DNA of 64,000 nucleotides from Diospyros lotus. Its lineage: Eukaryota > Streptophyta > Magnoliopsida > Ericales > Ebenaceae. The position numbers were made by a program, and so were the translations under genes. Positions 12,111-21,930 of the stretch are shown here, one piece after another; position 1 is the stretch's first letter, and every line of letters begins with the position of its first letter. A model generated the notes under the pieces. The model ran no database searches and had not been told where the DNA came from. It worked only from the letters and a program-made list of their open reading frames with translations. The DNA is taken from positions 21,121,879 to 21,185,878 of the forward strand of contig NC_068340.1 in the NCBI RefSeq assembly GCF_014633365.1, written 5' to 3'.

Positions 12111-15100
12111 TCATTTGCCATCGCCAAAGAGGTAACCCAGAGACGATCCGCCGCCAGGGGCAGCGTGGACCTTGGTTGAGGGCCGATCCTGCACCCAGGT
12201 AAGGAAGTAAAAGTGAGATCATTTTTTTATCAACAGAAGAAAGACACTCAATAAACAGCTTTTAGAGAAGATGAATCATTTTTCTGACCAAATGTTGAAG
12301 CCAGAAAACTGAAAAAGAAATTAAAAAAAAAAAAAACAAAAACAAAGCGTAGTATAGTACATCCATACAATGAAAAAATAAAGTTCAGCACCTAATACTA
12401 AAGAAGGATTGCAAATTGCCAGGGAAAATGTAAACAATTAAATAAGACAACTAAATGGTATGGTTTTGTCGTGCAACTCCCAGGTCCATTAACAATTTTC
12501 TTCCCGTTTCACACTTTAATGACTTCTTCTAGCCCAGAATATGGCAGGCCAGAAGATTCACTTTCATGTGGCAAGTGCATCTAATCTAATGTCAGCATCA
12601 CATCACATGACAAACTGATAATGAGTTTACCTGTATGCTTCCTCTCCTTGCCCAACTACAGATAATAAACATGAAAACCACATCCATGAATTAAAGGCTA
12701 AAGTTTCCATAAAGCCAAGTAGATGTGATCCTCATAAGAGGACGATTAAGGATTTAAAACCCAAAACAAAGTGAATGAAGGTTTAGTTGACGCTAATGTC
12801 AAACCAAATTGTCTTTAACATAGTCAAGCAAGATTTCTAGCCATGGTAGGCCCTTTGAACATTTTGAAACTATAATCTTAAAAGCTAGGAACTACCACAG
12901 AAAGAAGAAGTCACAGAAAGCTCAACCTCTCAGAATTAATAACTCCAAAAAAAAAAAAAAAGGGAACTTGCTTGGCATAAACTGCAAGGTGATACTAATA
13001 CCAAGGTACCCTTGTCAACGGTCCAGATCTGGGCCAGATGTGATCCAGAATTGATATGGTTAGATATCCAGCAAGGTACAGATACAGTCCAAATCAATTC
13101 ACAACCGTGCCAGAGTTCATATCTGGTTTGTGAGTAACAGGTACCTAATCCATTCTTTAAAAAAAAAAAATCATACATTACTGTCTTTAAATATATATAT
13201 ATATATATATCCATTTGGCCTGATCCGTTCTTTCTTCCACATTACTCCCCTCTCCTCTCCGTCCAAATTGTAGCATATGACATATGAAAGCAATCCGCTC
13301 TCTCTCTCTCTCTCCCCTACTTCCAATTGCTACAATTGATAAAAGGTTCTCTCCTCTCCTTTTCTTTTTTTTCCTTCCTCAGTGATGATTTGGATCCCAA
13401 GAAGAGAACCTTCTTGGTTGGACAACCAAATCTTGAGTTCTGTCATCTCATCAGTCACATTCCAAGGGTATTATTTATAATTTTGCTTTTTCTGTAATTT
13501 ATTTTTTAATTTCTATTTCTGTTAGTATTTGTCTTAGAGGTTGTTAGGATATTTTTTCCTTGTCTTTTTCCCTTTTTGTCTTGTAACTTAGGCAATTACA
13601 ATGCCTTGTCTTGTAGCTACAGCTGTGAGCTTATATATTAAGCCACAGCCTTCGTTGGAGGATATATGGAATTAATGAAACTTCTGTAATTACCTCTTAT
13701 CTTCTGTGATCTCCTGTCTCTCTTCTATTGTCATATTCTTGCTGCTGTTTCTCTCTCTCTCAATTATCTTCTCTCCCTCTCATCAGATTTCTTCCCAAAT
13801 TTCTCCCTTAATTTCCAAATCCCCTTTCACCCTAGTTCAACCCTAAGGGTGTGACAATTGGTATCAGAGCTGAACTATCCTCGACTGTGTTTCTGTTGCG
13901 GCTTTGATTTGAAGGTGAATCTAATTAGGGCTCGACGGTGTGCTGCTCACTTTGATCGAAAGGTGATTCTGACTAGACTGGTGAGACATTCGACCATGAG
14001 CTGCTGTGGCTGGACACCTTGCTCGGAAAGCGAGCACACTGGAGGGTGACACGAACAGCCAGGAGTTTCGGTTTAGAGCAGATGACTAGTGCGGTGAGTT
14101 TCGAAGTGAACGCGATTGTTGCAGTGGTTTCTGGCAATCGCAAGACGAGGAGGTGGGTGTCATGATCGTTGTCAAATTACGGTCGGTGATTGGGCAGAAC
14201 TAGGGGAAGGAAGCGTTGATGCATCAGCATCACTAGTTGGGCTGTCATTGGCAAGAGGTTCGCGCCCGGTAGCGATCATGATTGGAGCAAAATTAGAGAA
14301 AGTAGACGAGAGGCTAAGCAAATTTGTTAACTAACGGTTGTGAAGCCACAAGTCGAATCCAAACCTAAGGAACATTGGGCTAGAAGGATTTGTGGTGAGG
14401 TATGGGGGAGGGCACAAGGATAAAACAGTTGGAGACGAGGGAGGGCACAAGGATAAAATAGTTGGAGATGAGGTTGGATGCCTTGGAATTGGGCCTCCGA
14501 CAGAACCATGAGCAAGTAGACAAGAGGGTCAACATGGTCGAGGTAAGAATCCGACACACCCAAGAAGAGGTCAGCCACATTCGAGTGGACGTGGCTACGA
14601 TGGAGAGGGACCTCCGAGAGAATTCTCAAGGTTAAGCCAACAACTGAATGCCGCCCTCGCCATGTTTTCCCGACAACCTAACGCAAGCCTACTAGTGGAC
14701 TTTCCGTCGCGAGCCACAGCTACACCCATCTTTGCTGGAACAAAGGTACAATAGGAAGTGGATGAACAAACAGAGTACGCTGCTAAAGGCTCTCTTTAGG
14801 GATCCCTGGCTAACCAAAATAATCCACCGACGCTACGACTAGAAATTCCGATGTTTGAAGGGGATAAACCCCAGTGGTGGACGTTTCTTTTACCATTATC
14901 GAATAGCTAAAGGGAGCAAGGTTAACACGACAACTGCCTATTTGAATGATGTGGCAAATTCATGGTTTCAAGGGTGGAGCGAGTAGAAAACGGAATGGAG
15001 GTGGCCTGAATTCGTAGAGGAATTATGCGCTCGATTCGAGGAGCAAAACCTAACTGATGTGGTGGAAGAATTTAATAAGCTGAAGCAAGAAGGAACAGTG

Positions 15101-18100
15101 GAAGAATATCAGGTAAGGTTTGGGGCTCTTAGGTCTATAATAAGACAAGCTCACCCAACTCTAGATGAACATTATTTTGTGTTGTTAGGGATTAGGAGTT
15201 CTTAGGATCACTCAATTCTCAGCCAATTCACACACACACACACACACACTCTCACCTGATTCAATCACAACAACATAAATATAAAACATAATTGAAAGCA
15301 GTAAAAAAATTAGGAAAAGAGACAACTGAATCACACAAGAGACAAGAAGTTTATCCTGGTTTAGATTGTAGTGAGCAATCCTACATCCAGCCTTGGTCCG
15401 AGAGCAATTCACTAGAAATCCAATGTAAGAATCAATACAAGAACTCCCTCTCACATGAGCACTTTAATTGCGAGATTACAAATGTTATATAATTTGGACT
15501 TTCCTCTCCTTTATAGAACTCGTTTACAGTGAATGAATGAATCTATTGGGTGCAACTGCCCGCCTAAACCTTTTATTTATAGAGGATTTGGGCAGATATT
15601 ACAAAGGGTTAAATATACACTACACAAAGTCTAAACTACCCCTCATAAGTACAACATAAGATAGCCTCTCCCTAACTTAGTTTATTTTGTCACTTTCAAC
15701 CACGAGTTCTTCTGATTCCTTCTATCCTTCTAGAAAAATTACTCAATGCAAAACTCAACATGTGTCTAGCTTCCTCAGTGGATTGAGTGATGAGCTAAGG
15801 CCAATGGCCAAAATGTTGTAACCTACTTCAATAAGACAAGAAGCAGAGAAGGCCCATTTGCATGAGTTATCATTGGAGGCGTTTGTTAAGAATGAAATTG
15901 TAACAGAAAAGTGTCCTCGGAGCAATCAGGAAGTCGGAGAAAATGCTTGGACGACGGCCTCAAATCGGACTCAAGGAAAAGAACATCCTCAGACAACCAA
16001 ATCTCCTATTATGGAGTCTAGGAGAAGACTCGGACTATGCTTTAAATACGGGCACAACTTTAGTCTAGGCCACCAATGCAAAAGACAGTTGCTGCAAATG
16101 GAAGGTTTAGAGGAAGACAACAAAGTAGGAGAGCTAGCCAGAGTGAGATAAAGGTACAAAGGATCAACATAAATAAATTTCTTGGGGACAAGAAACATTT
16201 TAAGGGGGGGAAATTTATCACATTCCCAAGGTATTATTTGTAATTTTAGTTTTCTATAATTTGTTTTTTTAATTTCTATTTCTGTTAAGGTTATTTGTCT
16301 TAGAAGTTGTTAGGATATTTTCCCTTTTTGTCTTGTAGCTTAGGCAGTTACAATGCCTTGTCTTGTAACTACAATTGTGAGCTTATATATTAAGCCACAG
16401 CCTTCGTTGAAGGATATATGGAATTAATGAAACTTCTATAATTCCTTCTTTATCTTCTATGATCTCCTTTCTTTCTTCTGTTCTCATCTTCCTGTTGTTC
16501 TCTCTCTCTCTCTCCCTCTCAGTTATCTTTTCTCTAGTGTTCGAAAATGCGGCCTAGGTGGCTGCCACAATTAAGGGCAACTCAGCACCCCTTCCCCTTT
16601 CTCTCTCAGGTTGTTCGTCGCCTGGCTCGTTTCTCTCTCTCTCGCCGCAGCCGCCAATCTCATCTCTTGGCCGTTCTCTCTCGTCGCCATCGATCTCATC
16701 TCTTGGCCATTCTCTCTCGTCGTCGATCTCATCTTCCTCCGGTACATATGGATTGCTTCTTGTTGCAGCAAGCAACAAGCGTTGCTGTACCAGCTGCTTG
16801 TTGTTGCTGCTACTTGCTGCAGCAAGAACATTTTTCCTAGGCTCTAGGCGCCCGACTAGCGCCCGACTAGCGCCTAGCGCGTTTTAGAACACTGCTTATC
16901 TCCCTCTCATATGATTTCTTCCCAAATTTCTCTTAATTTCCAAATCCCCTTTCACACCCTAGTTCAACCTTAAGGGTGTGACATCATCTTCTCTTATTCT
17001 TCCTCTTCTGCACTAGCAATCTAGGTTCTATGAGTGAAAGTTTAGATCTTCTTAGCTGGGAAGGGACCCTCAAAATCTAGGATCTGATTTCTACCCAGTT
17101 CCTAGAAGGTCCCTCCAAAATCAGATCCGGCATTCTTCCTCCTCTCTTCTTCTCCTTTGCTGATAATCATAAATTTCTAGCTAAGAACCTTCTTAGAGAA
17201 TGGACCCTTGAAATCTCATATTTCTTAACCAGAGAAACCCCAGACCCTTGAGAACTAGATCTTAAGGAAACTAGATCTAGTTTTCCAGCTAGTAGAGAAC
17301 TCTCCATCTCTCTCCTTTGTCTTGCTCCCCTCCTCCTCCTTTGCTAGTAATTTGGGTTCTCCAATTAAGAATTAGATCTATGAACCCTCAAAATTTTGGT
17401 AGATTCTTGACTTAGAAGTGCAGAGCAGGGAACAAGGAGACCACTAAGCTGCACAAATTTAAGGTTCATAACTTACCATAAAGGAATCAAGTCTAGTACT
17501 AACTCCAATAGGGTCATCCAAAGTTGATCCAGTTATTAATCAAATTGGCTAGATCTAGCCCTCTTAGGTCTCAAACCGAATAATAAATGGACGGAGTTCA
17601 AGGATTGAAATCAAATTGGATCCAAGCCAGATTCAATCCACTGACAACCCTATAACAAGACACTTTCAAGACATATCAAACTACCTAAAACATGGTTCTT
17701 GAAACATATTTTAGTCTAGTAATGCTAGCTATCAAATGAAGTATCATTTCCAAAACTTTTTCTTTTGAAAACTAAAGTATATAAAGAGCTTCCTTAGGGT
17801 ATTGACCCTGTACAAAGAATATAAAGAGCTTCCTTAGGGTATTGACCCTGTAGAAAGAATATAAAGAGCTTCCTTAGGGTATTGACTCTGTACAAAGAAG
17901 CATTACAGCTTCATTACAAACAAAGATCATATACAGAATAAAGACACGACTCTATGGAGGAGGGAGAGTCCTCTCCTAACCACATAAAAAGGGAAGTGAG
18001 AATTGTTCCCTTAAAATAAAAATATTTTTTCCTTTATGCTTTCAAAAGTCTTGCTATTCCGTTCTTTCTAAATATGCCATAAAACAGAGTGACTGGCCAT

Positions 18101-19246
18101 GTTTCTTACATAGGCAATATCACTTGGTCACTACCTGCCACACTTTCTCAGATTATCACAAGTAGCAGTAGCAAATCTAAGAAGTAGACATTATTTGGCA
18201 GCAATTGAGAACCAGGCAAAATATTTTCGTGTAAGAATATGTGTAATTCATTTTTCCTATATTTAATAAGGATAAATAAAAAATGTTGCATCCTACATAT
18301 AATTCCCAATAGAACCTAATAAATACATTTTTATGCAAGAATTATTGAGTAATCCCTTTCGCCCAGGAAAGACATTTTTATGTAAGAATTTGTGTAATTC
18401 ACCTGGCTTATATTTAACAAGGACAAGACAACAATATTGTAGCCTTCATAGACTTCCTGGTTAAAATTTAGTAGTTTTTGAAGCCTCTCTTCTTTGCCTT
18501 CTTAAATGATCAGTGTCAAAAACTGAAATTGACCACACATGACTAAAATGCACAAGTCCCCAAATTATATACTTAAAAGTCATTCCAAGTAGGAAGTTAA
18601 TTTCATATAAAAACAATCAAGCTTTTGATGAAGGGAAATATACAAAAAGGAAAATACAAAAAAGCATCAAATAAAATTGAGTTGCAACTTGCAAGCCTAA
18701 CATTTTATATTCCTGCGGTTGAAACATTTTAATTCCCATGGTTGAATGATGTAAGCAAAACTTATCAACCTAATCCTCCAGCTCCCATAGGATGACACAT
18801 AAGCCTATGCCTACTACTGCCATGAGGATGTGGCCTAGTTGTTGTTTCTTTTAGTTAAATGTCAACTATTCACCCAAGATATCATATCATAGCCAATCAT
18901 GCAAAGGTGCAAATGATTTCCATGTTACACCAGTAAGATAATCAAATTTGCCACGAATTTACAAACCAAGCTTTTGTAATAATGATTATGACGGGAGACA
19001 TACTGTGATGAAACTGCCATTGTTCTGAACATTTGCAGTGCTACTATGTATACCCGCAGGAATCTGTTTAGTAACATCTACTGGTTGAGAAGCAGCAGTA
19101 GTCTTTGGTGAAGGCCCACTATTTACAGGCTTCCCTTCACTTGGAGCAGGATGTAGGTTGTTTGCAGCTGGCTTTGGGCCCTCTCCACTCCCAAACAAGT
19201 AGCCAAGTGAACTCTGACCACCGCCACTGCTAACTCCACGACCCAT
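12111..19246 (-). CDS. SP1L: SPIRAL1-like microtubule-associated protein
   Basis: Two coding exons, 19004-19246 (81 codons, ATG at 19244-19246) and 12111-12188 (25 codons plus TGA), give 106 aa, a usual size for this family. SPIRAL1 and its paralogues are small plant proteins on cortical microtubules that control directional cell expansion. The N-terminus [10 protein letters not shown] followed by [12 protein letters not shown] and the C-terminus [15 protein letters not shown] carry the paired family motifs; a central [11 protein letters not shown] is also typical. The donor ACA|GTATGT at 19003 and the acceptor TGCAG before 12188 join in phase 0 to give FIT-DRPSTK. The 6.8-kb intron (12189-19003) holds an LTR element, a solo LTR and a MITE. 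A 5'UTR intron probably separates 19280 from 20681. Retention of the long intron would add only VCLPS before a stop and lose the second motif. The exact paralogue (SPR1 or SP1L) is not settled. Confidence 0.93.
12189..13447. other. SPIRAL1 intron, proximal part
   Basis: Non-coding intron between the last exon and the LTR element. It contains a (TA)n run near 13191-13210 and a (CT)n run near 13298-13314. Open frames here are short and not conserved with anything I recognise. Confidence 0.6.
14116..16150 (+). pseudogene. Gypsy gag remnant, interrupted by a solo LTR
   Basis: Broken frames read a retrotransposon gag. About 14840-15170 gives [14 protein letters not shown], then [14 protein letters not shown] and [15 protein letters not shown]. 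After the solo LTR (15183-15760) the frame resumes with [15 protein letters not shown]. It ends with a degenerate CCHC knuckle, [15 protein letters not shown], whose second cysteine is tyrosine. Several stops are present. Most similar in layout to gag of gypsy A and B in this window. Confidence 0.75.
15183..15760 (-). mobile_element. Solo LTR inside gag remnant (right copy)
   Basis: Same insertion as 8675-9251: starts TGTTAGGG, ends CTCAACA, perfect TSD tgtgt at 15178-15182 and 15761-15765. No internal coding or primer site. TATAAATA on the minus strand suggests that orientation. Confidence 0.85.
16535..16894 (+). mobile_element. hAT MITE inserted in a 3' LTR
   Basis: A 360-bp insertion with terminal inverted repeats tagtgttcgaaaa and ttttagaacactg, flanked by an 8-bp TSD with one mismatch (cttttctc at 16527-16534, cttatctc at 16895-16902). 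It interrupts the 3' LTR that is continuous in the 5' LTR. Its right end contains gcccgactagcgcctagc, also present at the right end of the hAT element 57744-61447. Its left end has the same ctaggcgg-like subterminal word. It is therefore a short internally deleted relative of that family. The CT- and GCC-rich centre resembles the 5'UTR area of the larger element (about 57940-58200). Confidence 0.88.
16984..19003. other. SPIRAL1 intron, distal part
   Basis: No gene recognised. Contains the 3 x 40-bp tandem array (17780-17899). A diverged direct repeat of about 50 bp (near 18225 and 18370, each with gtgtaattca followed by tatatttaa) is also visible. The rest is unique-looking intron sequence. 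Confidence 0.6.
17780..17899. repeat. 40-bp tandem repeat, three copies
   Basis: Units start tataaagagcttccttaggg at 17780, 17820 and 17860. They are nearly identical, differing at single positions (tacaaag/tagaaag and gaccctg/gactctg). Function unknown; lies within the SPIRAL1 intron. Confidence 0.95.
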
Positions 19247-20760
19247 ATCAGAACTCTTGACCACAAACAGAAATTTTCACCTGCCCACATTGTAAAGGAG
19301 ATGATGTAAAACAACTAGCATTGAAAATAAAAGAAGCGAGACAAAGAGAAATGGAGAAATACAATACAAATGTTGCAAGAAGTCAATTAAGAAACCATCA
19401 TACACAGAATGCCAGAAAGTGGAAACATGATCAAATACGATTACAACAACTAGGTTAAATTTCGCTTGTTCACAATTTTCCTTCTTGCTTACATAATTCA
19501 ATCTTTCATTGCAAGAAGTTGGACCCTTTTCATGACAAGTCTACAGGCTGGTCTCACACAAAATGGATAGACCATAATGTGGACTGAGCTATGCAAGCCC
19601 CAGACGGATTTGTCTGCAGCAAGGACAATCTAACCACTGAGCCTCTGTTGAATGGTCTGGTTGGTTCCAGCCAAACCTAGTTTGGTGGTAGTATTGACAG
19701 CAAGCTCCCATGTTGACAGACATTACAGGTGCCAAAGCAGCCAAACTTTCAAAGCAGTTGGGAATGTCAACCGTGGAGTGTCAGATATAAGCTACGGCAA
19801 GGTTTGCAATAGTGAGATTGTGGATTTACAAAGACTTTGGTTAGTTTCTGAAGGGCGCTAGGATTTGAAAAGGAAGAGAAAATGACATTACAGAAACTGT
19901 ATTTCTCAAGGGAAAGGAAAATATAGTTACTTGTGTATAAATATTTCACAGATAATAACAGAATTTTGACAAATAACTATTGAGTTTCTTCCAACTTTCT
20001 AAACCCATAAAAAAAAACTAAATCTAGTTTAACTTAATTTTGTTTCTCTCATCATTTCACTTTGCTTTTCTATTTGTTAACAAATCCAAGATCCAAAAGT
20101 CAGTGTACAAGCATACATTTTTTTATGAATAATTAAACCAAAGGATGGACTTTAATAAATATCTATTAAATTTCAGAATTATCAGAAAATAGCTAAATTC
20201 CCTTTCCGATAGTTTTCCTTTTTTCTTTTCCTTTGCCACTACAAACCCTTGATCCAAATATGGCAAAAGGGAACTTCTACATGGACCTCTAGAATACACA
20301 GATACAGAATGGCATAAGCGTACGTGTAAACCTTCATGAGCGTGAACATAAACATACAAAGAGAGACGGGAGAGATTTAGAAAGTGATGTATAACAATCT
20401 ACTCATAAAATAGTGCGCTGTCTTTGGCCACAAAAGAATTAATCGCACAAGTTTAGAAGAGGAAAGGCACGGTACCAGAACAACAGAAAACGTATTGAAT
20501 CTAAATTAGCAAAATGATCATTGATCATGCAATCGAATCAGAAAACAATAAAGACATGGTTAAAACAGACGGGACAAACAGCTTAGCTTGCGACCGAAAT
20601 GGTAAAGGTAAGAGCTAGGTCTTCAGATGCAAGTGAATTTGAGCGATGAAAAGAGAGCTACAGGGTTAGGGTTTCGGTACCTTTCTCTTGGATCAGATCT
20701 AGCGGAGAGTCGAGAGCGAGAGGAGACGCGAGAGTGAGACAGAAATCGACTGCTTAAACA
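19247..20760 (-). promoter_or_regulatory. SPIRAL1 5'UTR, leader intron and proximal promoter
   Basis: The coding exon probably extends to 19280 as 5'UTR, ending at a possible acceptor (tgggcag). A first non-coding exon is likely at 20681 to about 20755, rich in CT/GA, ending in AAAG|GTACCG (donor at 20679-20680). The stretch 19281-20680 would then be a leader intron, common in plant cytoskeletal genes. A weak TATA-like word (TATTTAG, minus strand) lies at 20785-20791. The start of transcription is inference. Confidence 0.55.
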
Positions 20761-21930
20761 AACCTACTCGTTGGTGAGTAAATACTAAATAGAAAAAGAT
20801 TCGCTATTGCCACTCTCACTTTTACTATTTGTCCGAACTCTTATAAAAAATGTCTCTTTTGTTCATATATGCGATCCCTAAATACTTTTTGGAAATATTT
20901 AATCGATTTATTTATTAGTAAAAGTATTATTATCCAATAATATATATCTCGGTCGACTAATTAGTCTATATATTATTATTCTTTTAATAATTTTTTCATT
21001 TTAACTTTTAGATATTTATCTGATAATTAATGATAGAGTAAATTTTTAATTTTCTTTCATTTAAACTAAAAAACTCAGCAATATTCTAAACATTATTTTT
21101 TTAAATATTGAATAATTACCATTAACTTCAAAAAAGTATCTTAAATCTTTTTCTAACTCCAATAATCATTGTTATATAGAAATTAAAATCATTTAAAAGA
21201 GATGATGGTTTTAGTTTACTTTTTTTTATTGATTTTTTTATTATACAGAAATAAAAAAATGTTTTTTGCTCTAAAATATTAAATAGAATAGTGAATTAAA
21301 TAAAATAAAAATATTATTTTACTCTTATATTTAACACCTATAAAAACTTCTCAAAAGCATTTCCAGTGTTTTCAAAACTTTTCTGTTTTTGAAATGTTAA
21401 AAATATTTTTAAATTATTTTTATAATTTTAATTTTTTTTATAATCATTTTATAATATTAAAAATACATTTTTAATTTAAAAACGTATTTTCATCCAAGAG
21501 ATAAAAAAATTTCTCTTTCAAACTCCAAATTTTTATTTTTTTTAAAAAAATTTTGGACGTATTATAAAATTTTTGTTTATTTTTAAATTAAATAACTATA
21601 TTTTATAATTTTTTTAATTTATTTATAACAGCCGTTATTCTTCTTTGAGAATGTCACAAAAAATAGATATAAGCAAGCAGAAGTAAGTTAAACAAACATC
21701 AGCCAGAAACAAAATAAAGAGCATCCCATCTGAGTCGATGGTTGGTCTAAGCACATTGCATACTATCCGAGTGCCAAAGATAAAAGAGGATCCTATCTGA
21801 GTCGATGACTTGGAACCACTGGAATAGAGGAGAAGACTCCGAAATAGCAAGTTAACAGCAAGACAGGCGCACTGATCATGCAGTGAGGCACTGACAAATT
21901 CTTCATGTTGTTGCTAACTGATTAGGCAAA
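20761..21930. other. AT-rich intergenic region between SPIRAL1-like and CDC48B-like genes
   Basis: Very AT-rich from about 20800 to 21630, with no open frame of interest. The last 300 bp (21630-21930) are less AT-rich and are probably the 3'UTR of the CDC48B-like gene. They contain two copies of tctgagtcgatg (near 21729 and 21795). Confidence 0.6.

Larger units (their letters stand above)
10257..16655. repeat. Right copy of duplicated 6.4-kb segment
   Basis: Begins directly after the gap in the middle of the hAT transposase tail (matching 3693) and stays collinear with the left copy until 16655. After that it continues into sequence the left copy lacks, including the rest of the MITE, the 3' LTR end and the upstream SPIRAL1 exons. 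This copy is the one joined to a complete gene and is therefore the better representation of the locus. Confidence 0.9.
13453..16983 (+). mobile_element. Gag-only Ty3/gypsy-like LTR element in SPIRAL1 intron
   Basis: 5' LTR 13453-13856 and 3' LTR 16216-16983 (the latter enlarged by a 360-bp MITE), with a 5-bp TSD tcatc at 13448-13452 and 16984-16988. LTR ends are close to TGTCACA...TGTGACA; the first bases of both LTRs are mutated (AG and TA for TG). The primer site for tRNA-Met (TGGTATCAGAGC) is at 13859-13870 and a polypurine run (ttttaaggggggg) precedes the 3' LTR. Between them is only a gag remnant. The zinc-knuckle region leads almost directly to a C-terminal tail and the polypurine tract, so protease, RT and integrase appear deleted. 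It lies antisense to the host gene. Confidence 0.85.

Noticed and set aside
16547..16887. Several overlapping 75-109 codon frames
   Set aside because: They come from the CT/GCC-rich core of a 360-bp MITE; low-complexity Ser/Arg/Leu products on both strands.
17780..17899. Regular direct repeats as a possible CRISPR array
   Set aside because: The units are adjacent without spacers, there are only three, and the genome is a plant; it is a simple tandem repeat.
18986..19264. 92-codon frame as a complete small gene
   Set aside because: It starts at a GTG and reads through the splice donor into intron. The real coding exon is 19004-19246 with ATG at 19246, and it needs the last exon to complete the family motif.
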